A stretch of 64,000 nucleotides of DNA from Struthio camelus (Eukaryota > Chordata > Aves > Struthioniformes > Struthionidae): assembly GCF_040807025.1 (NCBI RefSeq), contig NC_090968.1, positions 7,243,906 to 7,307,905 on the forward strand, read 5' to 3'. Of the stretch, positions 12,321-24,300 are shown in pieces. Position numbers and translations under genes: made by a program. The notes beneath the pieces are model-generated. The model was not told the DNA's origin, did no database searches, and saw only the letters and a list, made by a program, of their open reading frames with translations. Numbering within the stretch: position 1 is the stretch's first letter; the number at the start of each line of letters is the position of its first letter.

Positions 12321-13798
12321 TAATTTCTCATATTAGACCAGCAAGCTGGAAAAACACCAGCCGCGCGTTCGGGTGTCCCTGCCTTCCTCCAAACAGGCAG
12401 CAAAGCCGTGCTGGGAGCAGGCTGAGCAGGACGGCTGCGGCCGCGACCGGGCCAGGGGCGCGATCCCGCAGGAGGGTGCCGGGGCGCCGCGGCCCCCCGC
12501 CAGCCCCGCGCGGTCTCTGGCAGCACCCGGCCTCGTCGCGTCCTGCCGCCTCCGGCCAGGCGCTGGAGCGGTCCTAAGAAACACAGGATAAAATTCCACT
12601 TTCGAGGGTTTTTGCTTTGTTGCAGTCTCTCCAAAGCCAGGCCGTTTTCGTGGAAAGTTTTGCTAAGATGCACAGATTCTTTTAAAGCAAATCTGGGTCT
12701 ATTTTCCAGTTTTCCATTGAAAAATCAGGCTGTTTTTCAAATACAAGGAGGCCCATTTCCAAGTGAAAATGGGCTAGGTTTTGGCCGGTTTGCCAAGAAA
12801 AGGGGGATTTTTGCCTCAAGAACATGCCAAAAGATTGTTTTTTCAAGTTTTCCTCTGCGAAAATTGCAGTTTCATTGAAATTGGAGGAACACGAGAGTGA
12901 AAATCCTCACCCAGTGCTGTCTGAAAGAGGAGCCGCGAGCGCGCGGCTCGTGCGGCCAGCAGCGCGGCCGCCCTCGGAGCCGGCCCCGACCCGCTGCTCC
13001 TCGCTGCGGACGCCCAGCAAAGCTCGCTCCGCGAGCCGGAGAGGCGGCGGCGCGGGGGAAGAGAGCTATCCGCCTTCCGAGGAGGCACGGCACCGGCCCT
13101 AAACCTGCCGCCTTCCGCCCCAAAACACCCGCTTGGGCAGCGAAGGCGAGCTAGCGGCGGCTGCAGCCTGGCCGGCGCCTCTCGCCCTCGGCGTATCTTG
13201 ACCCTGCTCTGAAGCATCCTGCCCGGGGAGGTGGGATGCGGGCCCGGGTTAGCCCCGCTCCGCTCCCCACGGCAGCGCCCAGGTGCTGTCCCAGCCTCGG
13301 TGCTTTCCGACTTCCCCCGGAGGCTGCTCCCGGCCGAGCGGGCGTCCCTGGGGGCGCGGGGCCGCGCTGCCCCCGGCCGGCTCTGGGCTGGCACGCGCCG
13401 CCCGGCTGCCGGGAGCGGGTGACAGCGGCGGCGCTCGTCTGACAGGCAGGCAGCGCTCAGCCGCATTTCGATGTGCTGTTAACAGCGGGCTGCCGCAGAG
13501 AGCGCTTGGCGACCGGCAGCAGCTTTGAATTATGATGAAAACCCCTGATAATAACAACCACCTGAGGGCGATTCGCTCCAGTCCTCGCGTCTTCTCGGAG
13601 ACCCGTGCCCAGCCGCCTGGGCGGGAGGAGGGCTGCGGGCGGCTCGCCGGCGCTGCGCCGGCAAGCGCGCTGCTCGGAGCTGCCCCTTTGCAGCTGGGCA
13701 GCGTGCTGGTGCGTGGCCCGACCCGGCCCCGACGCTCTCCGTCGCCTGGCGCCGAGTTGTCACCCGCGTTCCCCGTGCGGGCCACCAGCTCGCCCTGC

Positions 13799-14760
13799 GC
13801 CGTGCGCCGCTGCGCAAAGCTGTCCCGGAGCACCCCGAGCTCCGCAGGGGCTGGTCTTGCTCCTCCGGCTCTGCCGTGTGCCGCCGTGCAAAGCTGTCCC
13901 GGAGCACCCCGAGCTCCGCAGGGGCTGGTCTTGCTCCTCCGGCTCCGCCGTGCGCCGCCGTGCAAAGCTGTCCCGGAGCACCCCGAGCTCCGCAGGGGCT
14001 GGTCTTGCTCCTCCGGCTCCGCCGTGCGCTGCTGCGCAAAGCTGTCCCGGAGCACCCCGAGCTCCGCAGGGGCTGGTCTTGCTCCTCCGGCTCCGCCGTG
14101 CGCCGCCGCGCAAAGCTGTCCCGGAGCACCCCGAGCTCCGCAGGGGCTGGTCTTGCTCCTCCGGCTCCGCCGTGCGCTGCCGCGCAAAGCTGTCCCAGAG
14201 CACCCCGAGCTCCGCAGGAGCTGGTCTTGCTCCTCCGGCTCCGCCGTGCGCTGCCGCGCAAAGCTGTCCCGGAGCACCCCGAGCTCCGCAGGGGCTGGTC
14301 TTGCTCCTCCGGCTCCGCCGTGCACTGCTGCGCAAAGCTGTCCCGGAGCACCCCGAGCTCCGCAGGGGCTGGTCTTGCTCCTCCGGCTCCACCGTGCGCC
14401 GCCGCGCAAAGCTGTCCCGGAGCACCCCGAGCTCCGCAGGGGCTGGTCTTGCTCCTCCGGCTCCGCCGTGCGCCGCCGCGCAAAGCTGTCCCGGAGCACC
14501 CCGAGCTCCGCAGGGGCTGGTCTTGCTCCTCCGGCTCCGCCGTGCGCCGCCGTGCAAAGCTGTCCCGGAGCACCCCGAGCTCCGCAGGGGCTGGTCTTGC
14601 TCCTCCGGCTCCGCCGTGCGCCGCTGCGCAAAGCTGTCCCGGAGCACCCCGAGCTCCGCAGGGGCTGGTCTTGCTCCTCCGGCTCCGCCGTGCGCTGCTG
14701 CGCAAAGCTGTCCCGGAGCACCCCGAGCTCCGCAGGGGCTGGTCTTGCTCCTCCGGCTCC
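13799..14760. repeat. 74-bp minisatellite, exactly 13 copies
   Basis: The motif CACCCCGAGCTCC recurs at 13831 and then every 74 bp to 14719, 13 times, with no insertions or deletions (962 bp in all). Copies differ at a handful of sites, mostly CpG/TpG changes in the CCGCCGTGC part. Each copy holds the inverted repeat GGAGC-7 nt-GCTCC. No stop codon occurs in any of the six frames of the unit, so ORFs of 440-550 codons run through on both strands. These are artefacts of the repeat, not genes. Confidence 0.97.
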
Positions 14761-16125
14761 TCGGGGACGTTCAGCCCGAGCGTCGCCGTCACCGTCCCCT
14801 GGGCCTTCTGCCTCTCCGCTTCCCGCCCTGCCGCGGCCACGAGCAGAGGTTCGCCCGCAGCCAGCGTGGGTCTGGATCTCCCACAGCTCTGGGACGGGGC
14901 TGTAGCTCAAGGGAAGAATTTGGCAGCTGTGGGCTCTGTCACAAGGACTAAACGCGCTGCTGTTTCTCCGCAGGCGGAGCGCGCCGGAGGGCTGGCGGGG
15001 CCCGGCTGCTCTGGGCGCTGCTCCTCTGCGCCCGCTCGCGTCCCCTTCGCCCTCCCCGCCGCCGCCCTCCCCGTCCCGGGAGCAGCGATGCTCCCGCCCC
15101 TCTTCTCCCCCGGCAAGGCCGAGCCGCCCTGCGACCCGCTGTCCCAGAGCCGGATCCTTTCCAGTGCTCTCGGATCAGTGGGACAAGCAAGGATGAGCAG
15201 AGCCGGGATCTGATCGCAGCATCTCCTCCCTGGAAGCAGCCCCGGAGAAGGGCTCTCGCGCTGCCGGGAAACGTTCGCAGGGCGTCCTGCCGCCCGGCGC
15301 GGGGCGACGCTCCCGAGCCGAGCGAACCGCGAGTGGTGCCGCGGCCTCGGGGAAGGGCATCGGCCCGGCGGCATCCGGCCGGGCAGAGCCGGGGCGGGAG
15401 GGGGACGCGGGGGCTGGCTGCGCCCTGGGTGCACGCCGAGCGGCTGCTGACCCTGTTCGGCCGGGATGAAATACGAACAGTTCTGTGAACAGTCTGCAGC
15501 AGAAGTGAAATTACTGACTTGCATGTGCCAGACCTTGCATTTGATATAATAACTGTTTTCAGGCAGTTTGGGAAGTCTGGTAAATATGCCCCTTGCTGTA
15601 ATTCATGTGCGTTGCCTCCTCCGCGCAGCAGAGCCTGTCCGGGGCCGCGGATGCCCGCGGCTGCTTGTTTTGCTCATGGGCGTTTGGAGACGATGCCCGA
15701 ACGGCGCGGTCCTGCCCGGGGCGAGCGCGGCCTTCCTGGCTCGGCCCTGCGGCTCCGCAGCGGCACCGCCGCCCCGGGCCGCGCGCGGGAGCCCGGCTCC
15801 ATCCCTCGGCGCCTTCGCGGACGGCCCCGTGCGCGATCGCTCCCCGCCGGGCGGCCGCGCGCCCTCCCAACCCGTGGCGGGGTGAGGACCTGGCCGCCGC
15901 TACTAGACGGTATTTGCTGCTGGCCGTAACAAACGTGGCAGGCTGGAGCCCACCTGGGAAACGTGCCAGGGGCTTTCCTGCGAGTTTCACGGGCTCCAAA
16001 CGCTGTTCGGTAGTAGTCTTCTCCAGCAGAAAGCCCCAAGGTGGCACAGCTCAGGCTGGGGCGGCCGCTCGAGGCTTGGGGAGCGGCTTTGGAGGCTCTG
16101 GGTGCAGGGGGATGGCAGGGGCGGC

Positions 16126-16150
16126 GGGACGGGACGGGACGGGACGGGGG
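16126..16150. repeat. (GGGAC)4 followed by G5
   Basis: Four perfect GGGAC pentamers and a G run; G-quadruplex potential on the + strand. Confidence 0.85.
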
Positions 16151-17545
16151 TCCCTTGGCGCAGCGCCGCAGCCGGGCCCCAAGGGCGAGTGGCGGGAGCC
16201 CTGCCTCGCGCCATCCTGCGCGTGGCCTTTACGGCCCGTGACCGATGCACCCCCTCTGCCTGCGCCGGTACCGGCAGCCGCCCGCTTTCATGCCGGGCAG
16301 GAATTCCAGTTAAACGCCGGCTTTTCTCGGTGTCGCCTTCCCCAGAGCTCAGCGCTAAACCTTTGCCTTTCGCGCCGCCAGGCGAGCCCCGTAACGCCTG
16401 TTAGCGTCCGCCCAGATGCCTGGGGCAAGCGGAGGGCCGGGCCGGGGTGGGCGCAGCGGCGGCGGGGCCGCTCCGGGGCCCGGGGAGCCCCGAGCCGGGG
16501 CCGCCGTCGGGGCGCGAGGGGGTCTGCGCGGCCCCTTCCCGCGGCCTCGCGCCGCTCTGCCCTTCCAGCGCCGCGCGGGCGGCTGCGCTCGCAGAATCCC
16601 CCGCTTCTCGCACCTCTCCTGCCTTTATCGCTCCAAATCGTAGCGGAGCAGATGTTGCGTGCTCGGTCATAAAGCAGAAATTCTCCGGCTGAATCTGCAG
16701 CCGGAGTTTAATTAGCCACCTGAGCCCCGTTCTTCCTCTTGGCAGCAGAACTGCACTTTTAATTAATCATCTCGCTTTGTTTACAGTGAGAACACGCGCT
16801 CTGCCTTCGCCCTGCCTGCACCGCCAGCCCCGTCGGCTTTTGTGGCCGGTGCGATGCCAGCGCACGGCAGCCGTCCAGGTCCCAGCAGGAGTGGAGCCCG
16901 CGGGTCCCACCGCTGCCGAGGCGGCCCGGCAGCTGATGCAGGAGCTTCTATTTCTGCACCACCTGTGGGCAACGTGTCCCGGGCGATGCGTGGGAAAAGC
17001 CCTGCCGGGGATAAGGGGACGGGGTAACTTGGGGGCCTTTGGGGACCGGGGCAGTGCAGGCTCGACCTCGTCCGCCTCGCCGCTCCCGCGCAGCGGCTGA
17101 GCCTCGGCAGCGCCCCTCCGGCCGGCCGGCACCTCTGGCGCGCGCCGGCTCCCGCGTGCAGCCGGGCTGCCGTTTCCCGAGGGAGGGATGGGGCAGCTGC
17201 CTGGCGCTCGTGGCAGGTCTGTCCTCGCTTCGCTTGCACTCCCGAGGGAGCTAAAGCTGGGCCGCCGAGGCTAGCGCGGTCCCGAGCCTAGCAGGCAGCA
17301 GGGCGGAGGGGGCTGCGTCCGCCGGCAAAACGCCCCAAAGACGCACACAGCTCGGGCTCTCCAAAATACAGGAGCTGCAGCTGGCTACAGCAGGTAGCTG
17401 CAGCAGCTTCTCTGCAAAAGAAGAGAAAAAGCAGCTGCAGCGAAGTGTTCATTCGTTGCAAAGATTTAATAGCGAGGCCATGGGTGGGTTCTGATGTGTC
17501 AGAGCAGCAATTGCCTGGAAAAATATAGTCTTGCCTCTTTCTTTC

Positions 17546-17563
17546 TTTTTTTTTTTTTTTTTT
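17546..17563. repeat. T18 homopolymer
   Basis: Eighteen T bases preceded by CTTTCTTTC and followed by AGGAAAAG. It could be a degraded poly-A tail of a - strand retroposed sequence, but no body or target-site duplication was found. Confidence 0.85.
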
Positions 17564-20500
17564 AGGAAAAGAGGAACACAAGTTCAGTTCAGAGATTCCC
17601 GAGCCAACAGGCCTGACTCACTGGTGATATTTTCTTGTTTTGACCCACTAGCCTGGAACAGCGATGTCGGCACGCACGTCATCGGACTGGTCCGGCTGCG
17701 ACGGAGCGCTGCGCTCGCCCCGGCAGGGAGGGGCTGCGGGGTCCCTGCGCCGGGGCCTTTCCGACACCGAGGGAGCGAATCTCTGCAGCCGAGAAGCTTC
17801 CATGCGAGGAAGCGGAGCAGGAAGGGAAACGGCGATGAAGGCACAAAGTAGCATATCGGGGCTGGAAGTGGCTAACAGCTATTGCTGGCTGGTGGCACCG
17901 AGCAGGGAGGTTTGGTCACGCGCCAGCTCCACGGAGCTCGTTCCTGTGCCAGGAGCCTCCGCAGAGAGGACGAGAAATACTGGAAACCAGGGACCCGTCC
18001 GCAGGCGAGCAGAGCCGCTCCTCCCGCCCGCGAGCCCCTTCTTTCTGTTTCTGGCTTCGCGCTGGAAACGCTCAGGGTGGAAGCGATTTGCCCCAGTGAA
18101 GAGGAGAACAGGACTATGCTTGCAAGGGGTGGGAGGAGGGGATGCGGTCCCCCCCCTCGAAAGGGGCAGCGCAGAACGGCATCGGAAAGGTTTTGTGTGG
18201 GCTGCCGCAGGCACAGCCTCGGAAGACCTCTCGGAGGGGGGAGGAGAGGAATTGTAAAGACTAATATTGGGAGTGAAAAAAAGGAAAAGATTGCATAAAG
18301 ATGATTATAAAAACATAACCCGTTCCATATGCGGCCAGCCGAAAGCCCACGCGGTGACGGCGAGAGGAGGTGGGTCTGGCACGGCGCTCCAGCACCGAGC
18401 GCGGGCAGGCAGCTGCGCGCCAGCGGCGGCGGACACGGAGAGGCTGGCACGGGAAGCGGGCAGGCAGGGCCAAGGAGACCTGGCTGCCCCTGCGCCTGGC
18501 CCCAGCCCCAGGCATTTCCCAGCTGCACAACTTTCCATGACAAAGAAGGTTTTTTCAAGAGAGGGAGGGAAAAGAGACCAGAAAGGAGCGGTGGGAGGAC
18601 GGCTGGGGTGCGCGGCGTGGCGACGGCAGGCTGCAGAGCGAGAGGGCCCGCGGCGGGCTCGGGGTGCCCGCTCCCCCCGCCGGGGTGCGCGATGCCAGCA
18701 GCGCGTCCGCGGCGAGCGGGGGGCGAGCTCGGCGCCGCCGGGCCGAGGGCGATGCACCCGCACGGCCTGGAGGTGCAGCGCGTGGGTGCTCCCGGCATCG
18801 CTGCGAAGGTGACGCTGGTCCCGCTCAGCCCCCTCCGCGGCACGGGGCTGCTCTAAGCCCGGCCGCAGCCGGCTGCCTCACCTGCCTCCCCCGGCTCACA
18901 AGCCCTTCGCACGCAAGCGGCAATTGTTCCAGCTGTGCAAGTCTAAAATCCGTTCTTTTATTGGGCTGGCCTGTAACTGGATCCAGCGTGCAAGCAGCAA
19001 AGGGCCCGTTCCTGCAGCCGTCGTGTCCCCGAGCTGCTCCCGCGCCATCGGGGCGTCCCCGAGGAAGGGGCTGCCGGGGCAAAGCCTCCCGGCCGGCTCC
19101 CCCGCCTGGGGGCTGCACGAGGGGGCAGGCGCTCCTGGCGCCCTGGCTTTCAGGGCCGGGTCCTGCGCCAACCCTCCCCAAAATAGATCGCCTGCTTTCA
19201 TCCGTTCGTTGCTTCGGCGCGGTTTCCACGCAGCACTCGTCGTTCCCAGGCGCCGTGTCCGCTCACCCTCCCCTTCCAGGTCTCGCTACAGCAGCCTCTG
19301 CCGCCCCTCTCAGCGGCGTCCTTTGCTCTCGCCACGTCCAGCGCCATCTGTAGGCTCCAGAGTCCACAGCCGCTGGCCCCGGAGCGCTGCGAAGCCCCCA
19401 GCCGGTCGCCCCAGGCCAGACGGCCAGCAAAGCCCGCGTGCCCCGGGGGGCCCGAGGCCAGGGTGGCTCTGCTCGCAGCAGCGCCTGCCCGGGCTCTGCT
19501 GGGGGCTGCCCCGTTTCAGCGCTTTGTCTCCTCTCCTCCGACCAGCCGCAAGCGCGGGGCGGCGAGCGAGCCCCCTGGTCCCCCTCCGCTGCGGGGCCCC
19601 GCTCCCTGTGCGGCACGGAGCGGCCCTGCTCCGGCAGCTCGGGAAGCACCCGGGGGTGCTCCGGGGCTGGGTGACGGGAGAGGAGGAGGAGGAGGAGGAA
19701 GGTCTCGTACCCCTGTGTCCGCTGCGTGGCGAGCAGAGGGAGGGCGCCCGGCCGGCGGGGCGGCTGCTGGTGCCCTCGTGCCTCGGGTCAGCTCGCTCGT
19801 GACACGCGGTGATTTGGGAATACCCAACACGGAAACGACTGTGCATCGGGAAGGAGCAAGCGCTGCTGCCCTTGCCCGAAGTGCGGCGCGGCCGGCGGCG
19901 GCGGCACCCGGAAAGCGGGGGGCGGCCAACGAGGCCGGGCGCCTCGGCGCGGAGCAGCCTGGGCTGCCGCCCTGCTCCGGCGGCTCCCGGCCGCGCTCCC
20001 GGCCACGCGCCGGCGCGGAGGCTTGCCGCTGTCCCGGGGGGGGCCCGGCCGGCGGCGCGGAGCTGCCGCCCCTCTCGGCTGGCTGCGGCCGAGGGGGCGG
20101 CGGGGCGGCGGGTCGCCCCCGCCTCGCGCCAGCGCAGCATCTCCTCGCAGCGTGACAGCCGCGATGGCTTCCAGATGTGCGGCTCCGCGGATCCAGCAGG
20201 CCGGGGTGGATGTGGTAAACTCCGCGATGGAAACCAAAGACCCAGCCAGATGCGCCGTGTCAGCGGCAGCAACGCGCACATCTGGCTGCGGCGCCCCGGG
20301 CACGGCCGGCACCACCCGCCCCTGCTCCTGGGCAGCGGGGTGCTGCGGGGAGGCAGCCTGCCCCCCGCTCTCCGCGCCCCGGCAGGCGGCAGAGGACGCC
20401 GGCTGGCCGTGCCTGCGGGAATCGCCGCCCGCGCGCGAGGCTCTCGCGGCTCTCCGGCTCCCGGCCCGGCTCCGGCTCCGGCTCCGCTGAAATCGGACTG

Positions 20501-20649
20501 CCACTTCTGCCGCCAGCCCCCGCCTCCGAAGGCGACAAACCCAAAACGTGACCCCAGCGCAGGCCAGCTCCCTGCCCCACGCCTCGGACCAGCGCTGCTG
20601 CCAACTCTCCCCAGGCACCTCCTGCACCGGGGCCTTGGGAGCAGCGATT

Positions 20650-21330
20650 AATCTCCGTAGCAGGCTTTGAAGAGAAGAAGTGCTGTCTAAGCACCGTGCT
20701 CTTATCCTTTTGATGGGGTTAGCTGCGCTGGAATATGAGCAAAGACATTTGGAGTAAATTAATAAAGCGTTTAATGACATCCAAAAGTTAGGGAGATGAA
20801 GCATTTGAAAGGAGTTTACAGCTTTATGGGAAGGGAATTGCGATGCAAAGGGCATGTTTTCTTCATCAGGGCTGCTCTCCGGGCTCCCCGGCGGCTGCGG
20901 CTTTGTGCCTCCTCGCAGGGTGCGTCGGGCCGTCCTCGCTCGGCCCCGGCTCCGGCGCCCTCGCCAGCGGGGGCCCAGGGGCTCGGGCCCGAGGCCGCGC
21001 CGCGCTCGCCGCCCGCCGCCGGGGCACGAAGCCGAAACGCCTGCGGCCAGGGCGGGAGCGTCGGGGCGGGTGCAGGGCAGTTATTTAAACCTCAGTATCC
21101 CATAGGTGATGGAGAAGAGTCATTACAATGCAGCAGGTGCTTTGGATTGTTTTGCTATGAAATCTAAACGGTCTTAAAGCACTCCAGAGATAATGCACTT
21201 TCCTAGTGGTGTATTTATGACAGAGTCGAGATATGAGCACTTGGCCCAGCTCCCAGAGCGAGTGTCCGATGCTACACACCCCATAGATGGTGTTTTTCAT
21301 GTTGTTTTTATGTTTTCAGTCTGATTAATA
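20650..21330. promoter_or_regulatory. Two AT-rich islands, candidate conserved non-coding elements
   Basis: 20660-20860 and 21080-21330 are AT-rich (AATTAATAAAGCGTTTAATGA, GAGATAATGC, TGATTAATACCC) and are separated by a CpG-rich block at 20870-21075. No protein-like frame. Enhancer role is inferred from composition. Confidence 0.35.
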
Positions 21331-24300
21331 CCCTTGTGGTGGCTGGAGCGCGGAGACCGCTTCATGTTTTGCCAGCAGGCTTTAAAGCTAACGTAATTTA
21401 CCCAGCCGCTTGCCGGAGCTGGGAGGCAATGACATATAACAAAGCATTTTTCACCCGCTTTCTCACCACCTTCTTGATGATTTAGCTCTGCCTGTTAGCT
21501 CGAGCTTACAGTTAGTGAGTTTGCCGGGACGTGACGCTACCCCTGTACAAAATTCCACGGCACACGCGATTTCACAGCCCGTTCACGGCGTTTTACCCAC
21601 AGTCCCCTAGGGGCTGGAGCAAGCCGAGCGCCGTCGGAGGCTGAGCAGCGAGACAGCCCTTCCCCGCAGCCCGCGCTGACCGCAAGGGTGAGAGAGGGGG
21701 GAGCAAAGGCCGCGAGGGGCAGGTCGGCTTCCAGGCTGCCCTGGTCTGACTTTGCTTCATCATACTGGAAAGTCTGTCCCAGAGGTCTCACTGTGCAAAG
21801 CTCTTACAAACACCTAGTGAAAGTCTTAACAGTTCAGCTCAGCTAGGCAAGGAAAGGGAAGAAGATCCACCAGGAGAGAGAGCCCTGGCTCCAGGTGGCT
21901 AATGCATACTCCAGAGGTTCTCCAGATGTTTGCCTGAGCACACAACATTTGTGGGGCATGGCAAACCCAGCCTCATAGCCAGGAACATACATTTTGGGAG
22001 CATCCACACTAGCTTCTGCAAAGATGCTAATCATCCTGAAATAATTGGTAATCAATTAACTCCAGGTTAAAAAATCCCCTAGTGAAGGAGGAGAAATAGA
22101 GATGTGGGTGATCCTTGATGGCTCTGGGGGCTGCTGAGGAAGGTGTTTCTGCTCCCATGCTCAGCCCTTGGTGAAACACAACAGAGAGCAGGAGCAGTGG
22201 TGGTGTCCCTGAGTGCAAAGTGCCTTCTACTGTGATGGAGCAGCTGGGGGGTTGCAGGTTAGTGCCGTGCTCTGAAATGAGCCTATGTCTGAGGCCAGCC
22301 AAGCTGGCTGGGATGGGGTGCTCCCCTTGCGAGGCAGGGAGCTACAGCAAGATGCTTTCTGTGGTTTTGTGTAATTGCTGGCACCCTGACACGGTGATTA
22401 AAGCTGCTGGACCATGGCTGCTGGTGGCACATATGCATGGAGAGCACATCACTTTTTCCAGTGGCTGCTGCCTAAATGCCTTTGGCCAAAGACATTGGGA
22501 TGCTTTCCAAAAGCAGCCAAGTTTTCTGCAGTCTGAACACCAGGAAAATGCCCAGAGGCCCCATTAAGCCTGCTGCAAGCTCCCAAGCCCTACCCTGCTG
22601 TGGGAGGCATGGCTGGGACCCGTCAGAAAGCAGGGTGCGTTCCTGCCGGGAATGGAGAGGGAAATGGTCCTGTTCAGTCGTTGCTGGGGGGGAGGCTGGG
22701 CTCTGCCAGTTATCCTTAGTTTTTTCTCCTGCCTGTGAAGTCCTTGCGGTTGCATCTTTGCTGCAAACAAGCCTGGGCACCCTGGTGCTCCTCGCTGCTG
22801 GGAGCGAGGCCGGCAGCTGTTTCTGAGACGAACCCTGGCAACGAGCGGCACCAGAACGGCCGTCCTGGTGCATCCCTCTGCCTTGGTGTCCCTCCTGGGC
22901 ACGCCACCAGCCACCTGCACCCAGGGCTGAGGGCTCGGGCCTTCGGGGATCCGAGACATCTTCCCGGCATCGGTGGAGCTGGCCGTGGGGCCAGGAGACC
23001 GCCTGGTCTCTGGTGGCACCGTCCAGCTGCTCCCTTTGATATTTTCTTTATTTTCCTTGTTGCGATGACTCTGGCCAGAAACGGGTGAGTGGGAGTGGAA
23101 AACAAGGCTGCGGAGAGGCTGCTCCTGCTGGGGGAGGACCGGGGGGGGCGCCGCAGTGTTGGAAGCCACAGTGGAAAGTCTCCCCGGCGGCCGAGCCCGT
23201 CTCCCGGCGGGAGGTGTGCCAGCACGCCGACCGCGCTTCCCGCCCAGGGCCGGGCAAGCTTGCGGAGCTGGCCCTGCCGCCGGGGTGAAGATGGGGCTCC
23301 CGGGGCTCCTCCAGCCGCGGGGCAGAAAGGACGTTCCTCCGAGACTTTGCAGTCAAATAGCTAGTGCGGGCTGGTATTGCAGAAGCATGTTAGCTAGAGC
23401 TTTACAAAGCAAATAGGAACACATAAAAGGCATATGCATGTATATAACATACATATATGCCTGTGTATATATATGCGTGCATATTCGTTTGTAGAATGAG
23501 AGTGTCCTATCATCATCTTAGCAGTGCAGACATCTGTCTTCCCTTGGGCTGGATCCTTACCATGTTCTGCATCGCTCCTGCCCCAATTTTCATAACATCT
23601 CCTCTCCCGCTGCCCAGCCCTGGCTCTGGCGCGGCTCTGCACGGCTTCCTTGGGCTCTGCCAGCACTCAGCCCAGCCATCGGCCTCTGCGCCCCAAACGC
23701 TGCTTCCTCTTCCCCTGCACCCCTGGGGCAAGCTCCGTCCCGCTTCCTTCGTGTTCTTGTAGCGGTGCAGGCCAGAATCGTATTTGTATGTGTGTATTTG
23801 TATATATGTTTCCAAGGAAAGAGATCACTAGTGGTGCAGGCTAAATATTTCTGACCTGAACCCACCGAAATAGCCTCTGGAAGAGACAAGCCCTGGGTGC
23901 ACGGACCTCTGGTTTGTGAACGCCCTTAATCTAGGGGAAGAGCAGGGCCTGCCGGCCAGGGCTGCAGCCTACACCGTGTCCTGGGGCTCCGACGTCCACC
24001 CAGAGCTTCCCAGCAGATAGGAAAACATGCAAACAACCCCCTCGCTCTCGCTGGGCTCCTCTCTAGGGGTCGTTAAAAGCAGTTCTTTATGCCTGACATA
24101 ATGAACACAGTAATCCAAACAGCTGAGCAAGCCAGCGGCAGGCAGAGCCAGAGGGTTCCTCCGTCCAACACGGGATAGTAGCTTACCACATGTTCGCGGG
24201 AAAGGGGGTTTACAAGGCAGTGTGTGAAGCGCAGAAGAGAGCTAACAGGGACGCAGGACGTTGGCCGTTCGTGGCCATCTCTCCTGCGCATCAACCAGTC

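Larger units (their letters stand above)
9463..13798. other. Non-coding stretch between the two minisatellites
   Basis: Moderately GC-rich sequence without a credible gene. It holds the 23-bp repeat at 11418, an AT-rich patch near 11145-11200 and the AT-rich island at 11850-12320. Confidence 0.65.
14761..20649. other. Gene-free CpG-rich stretch
   Basis: Only simple features are seen: the GGGAC repeat at 16126, the T18 run at 17546 and a short GAG repeat near 19680. No exon-like segment could be supported. Confidence 0.65.

Noticed and set aside
13799..14760. Regular repeats as a possible CRISPR array
   Set aside because: The whole 74-bp unit repeats, with no unique spacers, in a vertebrate genome.
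13249..15213. Open frames of 436-553 codons on both strands
   Set aside because: They arise because the 74-bp repeat unit has no stop in any frame; the products are repeat strings with no domain and overlap on both strands.
17520..17580. Poly-A tail of a retrogene or SINE on the - strand
   Set aside because: Only the homopolymer is present; no recognisable element body or flanking duplication.
21840..22720. Old CR1 or other retrotransposon
   Set aside because: CpG-poor composition is suggestive, but no CR1 3' end repeats, reverse-transcriptase motifs or target-site duplications were seen.
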